Shown here piece after piece: positions 46,031 to 55,501 of a DNA stretch of 64,000 nt (the stretch's first letter is position 1; each line of letters starts with the position of its first letter). Origin of the DNA: Gimesia algae (GTDB lineage Bacteria > Planctomycetota > Planctomycetia > Planctomycetales > Planctomycetaceae). The translations under genes were made by a program, and so were the position numbers. The notes under the pieces are model-generated. The model saw nothing but the letters and a program-made list of their open reading frames with translations. It ran no database searches and was not told where the DNA came from. The DNA is taken from positions 7,859,310-7,923,309 of the forward strand of contig NZ_CP036343.1 of NCBI RefSeq assembly GCF_007746795.1, read 5' to 3'.

Positions 46031-47254
46031 TCAGTTGACCTTCTCAATCTTCAGATCATCCACGCTGAGAATGCCTGTTCCGCCATTCAAACCCAGTTGA
46101 ATGACTGCTTCGCGTGTCTGCGGAGGAATGGTAATGACCTTCTTTTCCAGATGCCAGCCACGACTTCCGATCCACGGGCCGAGATAAGCCTGGCCGATAT
46201 TGCGGCGCACCGAATCATAAAAATGGATGATAAAACCCGGTTTCTGAAAGGACTGCTTTCCCTGAGCTGTGTTCAAATAACTCAACTGCAAGCTGATTTC
46301 CAGTGAATCAACATGAGATCCATCGATGGCCATGCCCTGCAGGATCTGTGAAAGCCGTTCGGGGGTATCATTTTCGAATTTCAGATAGGCGGCTCCGTCC
46401 GGTGCCTGGGAGGTCATCCGGCTCACCCGTCGCTGATAATGCCAGTTATCTGCTTTCTGGTCATTGTTGGCATCCACTTCAAAACTACCGTTGATGATTT
46501 CCGGTTTGAGCGGATCCGGTTTGACTTCCCGTTTCTCTTCCGAACGTCCCGTCATGGGGACAAAGAGTGTGGGAATCAGTCGTTTGTGTTTGAGCTCTCC
46601 CTTTTCTTTTTGAAACAAATGGAAAACCTGCTGATAGCGTTCTCCCAGGGGGATCAGCAGCATTCCGCCCTCTTTTAGTTGATCGATTAAAGGCTGAGGA
46701 ACTTTTTCCGGCGAGCAGGTCACGATGATTTTGTCAAAGGGCGCTTCTTCCGGCCAACCCAGATACCCATCGCCAATTCGTGTATGGACATTATCATAAT
46801 CCAGTTTTTTCAGTCGAACAGCCGCCTTCTTGCCCAGTCCTTCCACAATCTCGATGGTATAAACGTCTTTAACCAGCGCAGAGAGTACGGCTGCCTGAAA
46901 TCCACTGCCGGTACCAATCTCGAGCACTTTGTCATCCGGCTGCGGATCAATCGTTTCCGTCATATAGGCAACGACATAAGGGGGAGAAATGGTCTGCTTA
47001 TAGCCAATGGGTAAAGCCAGATCCTGATATGCCAGATGTTTCAGATTCGAACTGACAAATTCATGCCGGGGTACCTGCCGCATTGATGAGAGCACGCGCG
47101 GGTTTTTGATCCCCTCTCCTTCGATATAGCGGGTCACCATATCATTGCGCTGATTTCGAAAATAGGCACTGCTTTGTGAATAAACCGGTGAGGGACTCTC
47201 GAGGAATGAGAAACCGGCTACCACACATACGGTCAAGAATAACACCTGCCTCAT
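46031..47254 (-). CDS. Signal-peptide-bearing protein-L-isoaspartate O-methyltransferase with extra C-terminal domain
   Basis: 407 residues. An N-terminal signal peptide (to about residue 26) is followed by the PIMT domain: RNDMVTRYIEGEGIKNPRVLSSM, SQPYIVA-like ISPPYVVAYMTE and the SAM loop LEIGTGSGF (111-119), with GDGYLGWPEEAPFD downstream. After about residue 250 a beta-rich domain (IINGSFEVDANNDQKADNW...) resembles carbohydrate-binding-type jelly rolls. PIMT repairs isoaspartyl residues using SAM; a secreted version needs an explanation because SAM is cytoplasmic. Perhaps it works in the planctomycete periplasmic space or is retained by the signal as an anchor. Confidence 0.82.
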   Translation of the reverse strand: MRQVLFLTVCVVAGFSFLESPSPVYSQSSAYFRNQRNDMVTRYIEGEGIKNPRVLSSMRQVPRHEFVSSNLKHLAYQDLALPIGYKQTISPPYVVAYMTETIDPQPDDKVLEIGTGSGFQAAVLSALVKDVYTIEIVEGLGKKAAVRLKKLDYDNVHTRIGDGYLGWPEEAPFDKIIVTCSPEKVPQPLIDQLKEGGMLLIPLGERYQQVFHLFQKEKGELKHKRLIPTLFVPMTGRSEEKREVKPDPLKPEIINGSFEVDANNDQKADNWHYQRRVSRMTSQAPDGAAYLKFENDTPERLSQILQGMAIDGSHVDSLEISLQLSYLNTAQGKQSFQKPGFIIHFYDSVRRNIGQAYLGPWIGSRGWHLEKKVITIPPQTREAVIQLGLNGGTGILSVDDLKIEKVN

Positions 47255-47471
47255 GAGAAACCTCGATTGCAGTCTGGGGTTTGAAATAGATTGATTTGTA
47301 TAGGAATCTGCAGAAATTATAACACTTGGGGGGGACTTAAGTTAATGGCGATTTCCCGTTATCAGCCCTGTTTCAGCAGATTGAAACAGGAATATTTAAT
47401 TTCTATCCACACAGATCGAGGAATTCGCTATGATGCGAATGTATTAGGATTTAAGACGAATTTTTCAGTGG

Positions 47472-48290
47472 ATGGATTCCTGTCAGATGCAAGTATTTCG
47501 AGTTGTGTTCTCTGTGAGCCTGGTTTTGTGCACCTTCTCTCTGAAAGGCTGTGGTGGCTCTGCCAGTACTGACAGCTCACAACCGGCGTCTGCTGAAAGT
47601 AAACAGCCCTCTCCGGTTGCAACGGCACCAGAGCAGACTGTAGAGACGATTGCGGTTACCGCTGAACCCGTCGATCCCCAGGCAGAAGTCAAAGCCGTTT
47701 TTGAAACGCTGTTGTCAATTCGCACCGAACCTGATCCCGATGAATGGATACAGGCTGATAAAAAACTGAGTTCATTTGGCAAGACTGCAGTCCCTACTTT
47801 AAAGGATGCCATGTCACATTCTGATCCCGGTGCCAGAGAACTTGCCAGCATGTATCTGGCCAGTCTGGGTCCGGACGCGAAAGAGGCAGCGCCGGTTCTG
47901 GAGACAGCGCTGCAGGATGCATCTCCGTTTACACAGGTCAATGCGGCCTCAACACTCACGCATTTTCCTGAATATCGAGAGAAAGCCATCCCTGTATTAA
48001 TCAGTCTGACAGAACACCCCGACCCCAATACGCGACTCACATCCATCTACGCCCTGGGAAATCTGGAATCGCAGTCAGCAGATCAATTATCCGCCATCAA
48101 AGCCGCGCTCAACGACTCAGACCCGGATGTTCAATTAGCGGCCATTAAAGTACTCGGCCAGATGGGGAACCCAGCTAAAACAACTCTGACAGAATTGCAG
48201 ACGCTCATCGACAACACTGATACCAGTGAAGTCTTGCGCGAGGCGGCACTCTCTACTAAATCTCAGATCGAGCAGAGTCAGAAAAAATAA
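47472..48290 (+). CDS. HEAT-repeat lipoprotein
   Basis: About 272 residues. A lipobox (LKGC) follows a hydrophobic signal, then a Ser/Pro-rich linker (to about residue 70), then HEAT-like helical repeats such as ASMYLASLGPDAKEAAPVL, AASTLTHFP and IYALGNLESQSADQLSAIKAAL. The protein should be membrane-anchored and act as a scaffold. A second ATG at 47487 is possible. The next gene, after a 444-base leader, starts the pilus operon, but no link is known. Confidence 0.78.
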   Translation: MDSCQMQVFRVVFSVSLVLCTFSLKGCGGSASTDSSQPASAESKQPSPVATAPEQTVETIAVTAEPVDPQAEVKAVFETLLSIRTEPDPDEWIQADKKLSSFGKTAVPTLKDAMSHSDPGARELASMYLASLGPDAKEAAPVLETALQDASPFTQVNAASTLTHFPEYREKAIPVLISLTEHPDPNTRLTSIYALGNLESQSADQLSAIKAALNDSDPDVQLAAIKVLGQMGNPAKTTLTELQTLIDNTDTSEVLREAALSTKSQIEQSQKK

Positions 48291-48734
48291 TTCGATCACG
48301 CCAGCAGCATGCGACTGCTCTGCCAGCAGGCAGGTAACCTATGCCTCAATTCGGCCTGTAGCGATTCTACCGGTTGGAAGACTCTCCTGACTCCCTGCGC
48401 CTTCCGAAATTTATCGGAGAGCCGCCTTTTCCAAAGTTCTTGCGCAATTCTGTTTGACTAACAAATTGCGTGAACTACTTTTACTGGCAGAGAGGGGCAA
48501 CTAACCCGCTCAACGAACACAAACAACAATTTCCTCCGCTTCTTATCGAGGCGAGGATCTACAGCGCGGCAAGGAAAGCTGGGAGCTTTGAGGGGACCTT
48601 GCCGCGCTCTTTTTTTGTCTTGGAACCATCTGGCTTGATGGTGCTGGATACTCAGATCATGTGTGATGTTTCTGGACCGTTGAAAGCATGACAACAGATC
48701 AGCACCCTCAAGCGGTATTATATTGGAAGAGCTC
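48291..48734 (+). other. Leader region of the pilus-like operon with hairpins and a terminator
   Basis: No gene supported. A hairpin CCTCCGC/GCGAGG (around 48532-48556, one bulge) and the terminator hairpin at 48563-48616 lie 118-200 bases before the first pilin start. This arrangement fits an attenuator or a riboswitch-like leader. It could alternatively be the end of a small RNA or of a long HEAT-gene 3' tail. I could not match it to a known riboswitch class. Confidence 0.4.
48563..48616 (+). terminator. Strong intrinsic terminator in the pilus operon leader
   Basis: The 12-bp outer stem AGCGCGGCAAGG/CCTTGCCGCGCT (48563-48574 with 48597-48608) encloses a second hairpin AAAGCT-GGG-AGCTTT. 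It is followed by CTTTTTTT. It lies 273 bases after the nearest upstream stop, so it may end a leader transcript rather than the HEAT gene. Confidence 0.85.
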
Positions 48735-49337
48735 ATGGCAACCAGAAAACTGTGGTTGCAGCGATCCTGCCGCACCGGATTTACTCTGATTGAATCTCTC
48801 GTCTCTGTGACAATCACAGCGATTGCCGGAGCCGCTCTATTCTCTGCGATTGGCGCTTCCCTCGGTACCTGTTACTCCGCATTGAATCACAACATCGGAT
48901 CAGGTCTCGCCGACCAGATGCTGGAAGAACTCTCAGCAGTCCGTTTTCCGGTCACCAGTGATACCAGGCCCGGGTTTCAAAGTTCCCGCGAATATTTTGA
49001 TGATCTGGATGACTACGATAGCTGGTCCTCAACACCGCCAGAAAGCAAACAGGGTTATTCGCTGGGCAGAGAACCCGTCACGATTCTGGAAAGATATCCG
49101 ATTTCCCGTCCCAGTCTGCTGACCCCGGATACCGGTTTTTTAAACAGATTGACGCGAGAAGTTTCGGTTGAACGTATTCAGCCCAACAGCGATGGCACGG
49201 GGTGGGTCGTGACTCAAGCTCAGACCAGTTATCGCAGGGTGACTGTCACCATCAAACTGGCCATGAATGCAGACTCACAAAGTCATGTGATTACGGAGGC
49301 AACGAGAATATTCAGTTATGTTCCACTTTCACCCTGA
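48735..49337 (+). CDS. Pseudopilin (GspI/PilV-like)
   Basis: 200 residues. The prepilin peptidase site is RTG|FTLIESLVSV (Gly15, Phe16, Glu20), followed by the hydrophobic helix of a type IV pilin. The C-terminal globular domain resembles minor pseudopilins. It belongs to the pilus or type II secretion machine of this locus. The start at 48735 follows GGAAG; a longer frame from 48723 is not needed. Its 3' end overlaps the next gene by 20 bases. Confidence 0.85.
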   Translation: MATRKLWLQRSCRTGFTLIESLVSVTITAIAGAALFSAIGASLGTCYSALNHNIGSGLADQMLEELSAVRFPVTSDTRPGFQSSREYFDDLDDYDSWSSTPPESKQGYSLGREPVTILERYPISRPSLLTPDTGFLNRLTREVSVERIQPNSDGTGWVVTQAQTSYRRVTVTIKLAMNADSQSHVITEATRIFSYVPLSP

Positions 49338-50247
49338 TAACCTGAAGGCTGTTTTGCCTGTGTTTTCAGAGAGTCCGTTCCACTCAGAACGGACTTGCGT
49401 GCGTTGCTGCGCAGTACGAAAAGAGAACTCCCGTCTAGGTTTCACACTCGTTGAACTGTTGATGTCTATGGCCATCTCTTCCATTCTGATTGTCGCGCTG
49501 GCCGGCATTGTCACTGCCACACAATCCGCCTGGCAGCATACGCGTGGAATAGAAGATTCCCAGGCGCAGATTAATGCAGCCTTCGATCGAATCAAACTGA
49601 TGATCTCGCAGGCAGGCGTTTATCATGTCAGTGGGCAATCTCCGCGGGTCGGAATTGCGGTCGTCACAAATTCCTGGAACAGCATTGATATTCCGAACAC
49701 ACTGGTGGTCTGGTCCGGCGGACGTAACGGAGGCCTCAGCGAACAGGGAACGATCACACGTCTGCCTCAGCTGAGTGAAATCCTGATCTATACCGTCGAT
49801 CCTGCTGATGGACACAACCTGATTGAAATCGCGTTTCCAGATACCAATAGCACAATCGACTTTAACAGTTCCTCTTTCAACAGCACGATCCGCTCTGCCA
49901 TTCAATCGAGCCAGGCAGAATCTACGCTGCTGAGCAATCGGATCAAATGCAGTCAGTATGTCCTCTCCGGAAATCCCTGGGGACCAGCAGCCGGAAATGT
50001 TTTTTTCAGTCTGGTCAAAACTCCCAGCGATTCCAGCCTGAGCAGTGTTTCACCTGGAACGGCTGACTGGATGAATCTTTCCTGGCCTCAGGGAACCGCC
50101 AGTGCCAGCAGTGGACTGCGTCTGGTGACCGTAAACTGCGAAGCACAGTTCGAAACAGCAGAACAGACAGCTTTGAATGAAGTTAATTCCGCATCTGCCT
50201 TACCATTTTTTGCATCCGGTTCGAGGTACTATGCATACGCACCATAA
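49318..50247 (+). CDS. Pseudopilin (GspJ/PilW-like)
   Basis: 309 residues. The prepilin motif is SRLG|FTLVELLMSMAIS (Gly41, Phe42, Glu46), with an unusually long leader of 41 residues if the ATG at 49318 is right. An internal GTG near 49399 would give a 14-residue leader. The globular part is large for a pseudopilin, fitting PilW/GspJ. It overlaps both neighbours, so translation is coupled. Confidence 0.83.
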   Translation: MFHFHPDNLKAVLPVFSESPFHSERTCVRCCAVRKENSRLGFTLVELLMSMAISSILIVALAGIVTATQSAWQHTRGIEDSQAQINAAFDRIKLMISQAGVYHVSGQSPRVGIAVVTNSWNSIDIPNTLVVWSGGRNGGLSEQGTITRLPQLSEILIYTVDPADGHNLIEIAFPDTNSTIDFNSSSFNSTIRSAIQSSQAESTLLSNRIKCSQYVLSGNPWGPAAGNVFFSLVKTPSDSSLSSVSPGTADWMNLSWPQGTASASSGLRLVTVNCEAQFETAEQTALNEVNSASALPFFASGSRYYAYAP

Positions 50248-52198
50248 AGCAGCGCATCTTCGCAGTCTGAAAGCCGACGACAAAAGTCGATCTCTGCTGT
50301 GGAGGAATCTGCGCACTTCGCGCGCGGGGATCTCGATGATCCTGGTGATGTTTGCATTAAGTATGTCGCTGGTGTTGACCTACTCCTTTATCCAGACCCA
50401 GAGCGTACTCACTCAGGTTACCGAAAATGGTTCGAGGCGTGATCTGGCAATGAATGCCGCCCGGGCAGGAATGACGGACGCATTGAATCGATTGAATTCA
50501 CTGGAATGGACCGGAGTAAATGACCAGTATCAGCGCGAGTTTTTCTCAGACTCGGATGGAGACAGTACCTACGCGATCTCCTTTGAAACTACAGGGGATT
50601 CCATCGGTTCCGTTCTGGAATTGAATGCCCACTCGCTGGGCGCCTGGACTTCAGCCACCAACAGCAATATGCGATCTGAGTATCTGATTACGGCAAAAAT
50701 GAGACTGGTGCCTCGATTGACAGGCCGCTCGATATTACCGGGAGACTCCGCTGCCGCGACTGATCAAGTCACGAACTCGGGAGATTTCGATCAGTTCCGG
50801 CAATACGCGCTGTTTGCCGAAACAGGTTCCAGTTCACTCATTCTGGATCCCTGCGACCGCATCGATGGTAATATATGGCTCTATGATAATCTGGTACTGT
50901 ACGAGGACCCTGCCTGGAGTTCTTCGGTTCGGGATGAGTTCCTGGAAGACCTGGGGAAACGGTTTGTTACTTTCCCGGCAGGTTCAACCAGTCTTTCAGA
51001 GGCCACTATTTCTTATCCCCATCCGATCGCGGGGTCGGTGACCTATTATGATTACCCTTCTTCTTCGAGCCGAAGAGATTTGGCAGATCTCAAACTGAAC
51101 TGGTCTACTACCAGTAACCGCCTGCGGATTCCCAGCTCAAATTATTCTGCTTTTTCCAGTTATCGACTATATGAAGGAGGTCCGGTCTATCAGGCGGTTT
51201 CGCTGAACTCCTCATTATATAATGTGACACTGAAGCCGTCTCCAGGAAACCCTCTGGGGATCTTCTATCGCAGTGGCAGTCTGAATGTTTATGACAACGT
51301 TGTGCTACAGGGAACACTGGTCGCTACGTCAAAAATAACGTTCCATGGCAAAGGCATCCATCTCACCTCGTTCAACTGGAAAGGCTCTGACGGCGGATCA
51401 CTGGTGCTCAACGCAGAGCGCTGGCCGCGACTGCCGACAGTCGTAGCAGACGATATTGAATTTGTCCGTGAAACACAAACAACACTCGAAGGAGCCGTCG
51501 TGTGTCATGGTGACGTCAACGGAGCCGGCGGCTCTGTCGATTATGCGAATGTCTCCAACATACAATATTCGGGCACTGCAACAGCGGTTTCGATCGAACA
51601 GCCTTTTAGCACAGTGACGCTCCAGGAATACAAGCTTCTCGACTTGATCTCAAGCAACGGGAAATACGCGATCTGGCTGGAAACGACGGGAACCGGTCAA
51701 ACGGGAACGACGGGATCCTGGTATCCCATCACCGGGGTGGACAGCGCACATCAACAGCTGACCGTCCGGGGGGAGATTGATCATCCTTCGCCCACCGGCT
51801 ATTTAATCAAACGTCACAAGCAGGAACTGACGCAGATTCGCGGTCCCATTTGTGCTGAAACATATAATTTTAATCGTCTCGATGAATGGGTGCTTTCCAG
51901 TTCGTACTGGAATGACCGTAAACATAAGTGGGACTATGAAAACGACGTGCGACGATATTTTGGCTACTCTGAAATCCCATTCAGTGAGTGGCTGGAGAAC
52001 CCTTACAATTTTACTGGCTGGAGTTCGTATTACCAGTCTTACGGACTCAGCCTGGAACCCACACTGCATATTCAGCATTTGAAAGATCAGGCATATCGTT
52101 GGGAACCGCCGTTATTTCAGCCTTTCGATGGAGGAGAGACGACTCCGGAACTCTCCGGGTATCGCTGGTCGCTGATTGACTGGAAAGAGACTCAATAA
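50231..52198 (+). CDS. Large PilX-like minor pilin
   Basis: 655 residues, much larger than ordinary minor pilins. The N-terminal helix GISMILVMFALSMSLVLTYSF has no prepilin FTLIE motif and resembles PilX N-termini. The rest is beta-rich and repetitive: GSSSLILDPCDRIDGNIWLYD, LNVYDNVVLQGTLVATSK, and GAVVCHGDVNGAGGSVDYAN suggest a beta-helix or bactofilin-like stack. It may form an adhesive or tip structure. Start at 50231 has GAGG upstream; the 17-base overlap with the previous gene supports it. Function is inferred from position. Confidence 0.72.
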   Translation: MHTHHKAAHLRSLKADDKSRSLLWRNLRTSRAGISMILVMFALSMSLVLTYSFIQTQSVLTQVTENGSRRDLAMNAARAGMTDALNRLNSLEWTGVNDQYQREFFSDSDGDSTYAISFETTGDSIGSVLELNAHSLGAWTSATNSNMRSEYLITAKMRLVPRLTGRSILPGDSAAATDQVTNSGDFDQFRQYALFAETGSSSLILDPCDRIDGNIWLYDNLVLYEDPAWSSSVRDEFLEDLGKRFVTFPAGSTSLSEATISYPHPIAGSVTYYDYPSSSSRRDLADLKLNWSTTSNRLRIPSSNYSAFSSYRLYEGGPVYQAVSLNSSLYNVTLKPSPGNPLGIFYRSGSLNVYDNVVLQGTLVATSKITFHGKGIHLTSFNWKGSDGGSLVLNAERWPRLPTVVADDIEFVRETQTTLEGAVVCHGDVNGAGGSVDYANVSNIQYSGTATAVSIEQPFSTVTLQEYKLLDLISSNGKYAIWLETTGTGQTGTTGSWYPITGVDSAHQQLTVRGEIDHPSPTGYLIKRHKQELTQIRGPICAETYNFNRLDEWVLSSSYWNDRKHKWDYENDVRRYFGYSEIPFSEWLENPYNFTGWSSYYQSYGLSLEPTLHIQHLKDQAYRWEPPLFQPFDGGETTPELSGYRWSLIDWKETQ

Positions 52199-52216
52199 TT
52201 TTGTTAGTGAGATCAG

Positions 52217-52843
52217 ATGCAACATATTGATCGTAATCATCGGCTAAGTGGCTGGCATCCTTTTCAACGAAGGAGGCCCACGGAAAACCTGCGCGCCGAC
52301 AGAAACGGTTTCACACTGGTCGAACTGATGATTGTGGTGCTGTTGCTCTCGATTCTGGCAACCGTGTCCCTGATTTCAACCGACAGCAGTGGTTCGCTGG
52401 CTTTGGATGCCACCGCACGCATGCTGGTGGCTGACTTACATCTGGCACGCAACCACGCCATCAAATTCAATTCAGAATACAAGGTCGATTTTGACCTCAA
52501 TGCACAAACCTATGAAATATTGCATACCGGCTCTGGTGATTTACCGGTTCCCAAAAACAACCTTGCGGGATCAGCCGCGGATTCAGATCGCTACCTCAAA
52601 CAGATACAGATTGATTCTCTGAATCTGCCCGGGCAGGCGGTACTCAGACAAATCAAATTGAAAACATCCGATTCAGCTGTCAGCGAACTCACATTCGGCC
52701 CAACGGGTGGCACGGGCCCTGTGCGCAACGAAGACACAATCCTGATGTTAACAACTCAAAAATATGGAAATACGTTTTACATCCTCATCACCGTTTCCTG
52801 GGTTACAGGCCAGGCATGGGTTGGTGAGATTCAAACATTATAA
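52217..52843 (+). CDS. Pseudopilin (GspH/FimT-like)
   Basis: 208 residues. A 31-residue leader ends at Gly31 before FTLVELMIVVLLLSILATVS (Glu36), the typical cleavage site and helix. DLHLARNHAIKFNSEYKV fits the GspH/FimT family. Third of three prepilin-motif proteins in the locus. Confidence 0.86.
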   Translation: MQHIDRNHRLSGWHPFQRRRPTENLRADRNGFTLVELMIVVLLLSILATVSLISTDSSGSLALDATARMLVADLHLARNHAIKFNSEYKVDFDLNAQTYEILHTGSGDLPVPKNNLAGSAADSDRYLKQIQIDSLNLPGQAVLRQIKLKTSDSAVSELTFGPTGGTGPVRNEDTILMLTTQKYGNTFYILITVSWVTGQAWVGEIQTL

Positions 52844-52881
52844 CACCCGGCGACTCATTCACTGAAAACGAAACTGAAAAC

Positions 52882-53952
52882 ATGATTTCAATCAAACGAT
52901 CACAATATAGTCCCATCGGTTTACAGCTGGGCCCGAATTCCGTGACCCTCGTTCAGTTAACCGGTCCACGCAATAATCGCATTGTCCATGCGATAGCACA
53001 GGAACAGTTTGACTTTGACGAGAAACTGACGCTCGACGAACGTGATGCAAAAATCGCAGCGGAAATCCGTCGCATCCTTTCCGATCATCATTTCAAAGGT
53101 CGCCGAGTGACCAGTTGCCTGGGATCACAGGAACTGTTCATCCAGAATATTCGACTACCACAACTGCCGGCAGAAGAACTCACCAAAGTGGTTGCCTGGG
53201 AAGCAGAAGAAAGACTGCCCTATCCGGTGGCAGACGCAGAAATTCGTCATCTACCCGCTGGTCAGGTGCGGCAGGAAGCCAATACCAAACAGGAAGTCAT
53301 TCTGCTGGCCTGCCATAATGGAATTCTGGAACGCCATCTGAATCTCCTGGATCTGGCCGGGTTAAATGCGGTCGCCATTGACGTGGAACCTTCGGCAACT
53401 CTGCGGTGTTTTCATGACGGCGCACGGGGGGCACATTCGAATTCTGCCAATTGTTATCTGAATTTTGGGGAAGCGGCTACGACAGTCATTTTTGCTGATC
53501 AGCAAAATGTGCTCTTTCTGAAATATATCATGCAAGGCAGTAACCAACTTGATCGTGCTGTCGCAGAAAACCTGGATTTGCCGCTCTCTGAAGCGATTCG
53601 CATGCGAAATATTGTCACCAACTCCACTTCACTGGATGCCAGTGATGAACTGCATCGTTCCGTCATCGATTCGATTCGCTCTCTGCTGGAATCGATCAGC
53701 ACAGAAATTGAAAACTGTCTGCGCTATTACAAAGTGACCTTCCGCGGGAAAAAACTGAATCAGCTGATCGTCACAGGTAATGAATGCAGCCCCTGGCTGA
53801 TTGACTTTCTTTCAGAACGATTAAATACCGATTGCGAAATGGGCAATCCCTTTGAAAGCCTGGAACGCTGGCCGACTTCCACATCCATTCTGGAACGCCC
53901 CGGCAGATGGACCACAGCGTTGGGCCTGGCTATGAAAGAGAAAACTATTTAG
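52882..53952 (+). CDS. pilM: PilM-like actin-fold cytoplasmic protein
   Basis: 356 residues. PilM forms the cytoplasmic part of the pilus alignment complex and binds the N-terminus of PilN. GLQLGPNSVTLVQL, the ATPase-like RLPQLPAEELTKVVAWEAEERL and the SEAIRMRN region match FtsA/PilM. It is followed by pilN after 99 bases. Confidence 0.88.
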   Translation: MISIKRSQYSPIGLQLGPNSVTLVQLTGPRNNRIVHAIAQEQFDFDEKLTLDERDAKIAAEIRRILSDHHFKGRRVTSCLGSQELFIQNIRLPQLPAEELTKVVAWEAEERLPYPVADAEIRHLPAGQVRQEANTKQEVILLACHNGILERHLNLLDLAGLNAVAIDVEPSATLRCFHDGARGAHSNSANCYLNFGEAATTVIFADQQNVLFLKYIMQGSNQLDRAVAENLDLPLSEAIRMRNIVTNSTSLDASDELHRSVIDSIRSLLESISTEIENCLRYYKVTFRGKKLNQLIVTGNECSPWLIDFLSERLNTDCEMGNPFESLERWPTSTSILERPGRWTTALGLAMKEKTI

Positions 53953-54051
53953 AGCCTGAAGCAGTTCGGCATAAAAATTATAGATACCCTGATTCAGTAA
54001 CACGGATGTGAAATATAAGCCATCCGAAAAGACCCCGCTAAGGGCGAGAAT

Positions 54052-54792
54052 ATGATACCTGAAATCGATTTTTTACCAGCCAGTTATCGCGAAGTCAGGA
54101 GGCGGCATCGAAACCGCATCTGGCGAAGAACGATCGTATTGATTTTTCTGACACTGGTCACCTTGAGTACGGTGCGCCAGCGGGAAATTCAACATCAGCT
54201 TCAAACGAAAAAAGAAGCGCTGGAAAAACGTGCGCAGCTGATGAACGATCAACTGGAAGACCCGACCCAACTGACTCTACAAATTCAACAAACGGACATT
54301 CGCGCAGATCTGCTGGCAGGCCTGCAACTGGACGAATCACCGGCTCAGTTACTGAATATGATCAGCCACGCCTTGCCGGAATACGTTTCCCTGAATGAAT
54401 TTCAGTTCACATTTGAAAAAGTCTTTGTCAAAGAAGATGCACAAACTAAAAAAAGTCCCTCCAAAAAGACAGAAGACGAATTGCCGGAACTGGTAGATTT
54501 GAAACAGCTGCAAGGCTTGCACGCCAGGGAAAACCTGGTCATCAATCTGCAGGGAATCTCACCAGACCACCTTTCCATCTCGCGCTACATGTCCAATCTG
54601 GATCAAATGGGCGTCTTCAGAGAAATCGACCTGATTCAATCGAATGAAACCATGTTTGAAGGTCAACCACTGCGTGTGTTTCGACTCAGAATGGTTGTGA
54701 ATTCACCAGGCATGTATGTTCCTAAAATTAATGCGCATTATACCGCCGGTCTGGATCCCTGGATCACGGCAGGAGGCTTGTTCTATGAATGA
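54052..54792 (+). CDS. pilN: PilN-like inner membrane protein
   Basis: 246 residues. The conserved N-terminal EIDFLPASYRE matches the PilM-binding segment, followed by a membrane segment (about 25-42) and a coiled-coil/periplasmic domain. The gene ends in ATGAATGA with pilO, an overlap that couples the two. Confidence 0.85.
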   Translation: MIPEIDFLPASYREVRRRHRNRIWRRTIVLIFLTLVTLSTVRQREIQHQLQTKKEALEKRAQLMNDQLEDPTQLTLQIQQTDIRADLLAGLQLDESPAQLLNMISHALPEYVSLNEFQFTFEKVFVKEDAQTKKSPSKKTEDELPELVDLKQLQGLHARENLVINLQGISPDHLSISRYMSNLDQMGVFREIDLIQSNETMFEGQPLRVFRLRMVVNSPGMYVPKINAHYTAGLDPWITAGGLFYE

Positions 54793-55393
54793 TAAATTAC
54801 GTAGAGACAGTTTGATTACCATCATTGGTCTGTCCATTGTTGTGGCTCTGTTTACCTTTGTCGTGTATTTACCCGGTCTGAAAAGCAAACAGCAGCTGAA
54901 TCAGGAAATCGATGAATTTCATGAGAAAATTTCTGCCATTCCAACCAAAGTGAAACAACTGGAGGAACTGCATCAACAGCTGAATCAGCGTATCGCGTTT
55001 ATCGATCGGCTCAGCCGGAGAATTCCTGTCAGCAAAGATTCACATCAGGTACTGCAACGTGTCGCTTTACTGGCAAAAACAGCCTCGCTCACCGTTTCCG
55101 AATTGAATCCAGGTGAGACGGAAGAACATGCCACCTATACCAGACAGCCCTTTAAATTGAGTATCACCGGTCAGTATGCAGGGCTCCTGCAGTTTCTGAA
55201 TGACTTGGATAAAGAGGAACGCCTGTTTACTGTTAACCAGGTTTCGGTCATCAAACAAGATGGAGATTCTACGGGACTTATCAAGGGAAGCGTCGATCTG
55301 TCGGTTTACGCATTACGCGAGAATCAGAGGGGTTATTCTGATTTTTCCGAAAATAGGGTTAGCAAGACGTTTATTTCAACCGATAAGAGATAA
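54785..55393 (+). CDS. pilO: PilO-like inner membrane protein
   Basis: 202 residues. A membrane segment (about 11-29) is followed by a coiled coil and a periplasmic ferredoxin-like domain with PFKLSITGQYAGLLQFLNDLDKEERLF, the PilO family pattern. The start ATG overlaps the pilN stop. PilN and PilO form a heterodimer bridging PilM to PilP. Confidence 0.85.
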   Translation: MNDKLRRDSLITIIGLSIVVALFTFVVYLPGLKSKQQLNQEIDEFHEKISAIPTKVKQLEELHQQLNQRIAFIDRLSRRIPVSKDSHQVLQRVALLAKTASLTVSELNPGETEEHATYTRQPFKLSITGQYAGLLQFLNDLDKEERLFTVNQVSVIKQDGDSTGLIKGSVDLSVYALRENQRGYSDFSENRVSKTFISTDKR

Positions 55394-55501
55394 GGGTGCA
55401 CTCTGATTCAAGTTGCTCTCAGGCTGTTCCTCGTGAAAAAACAGTTTAGACCAGTTGATGTAACTTCCGGTCTCTCATGGATTTAAAGTGGTGATTCACG
55501 C

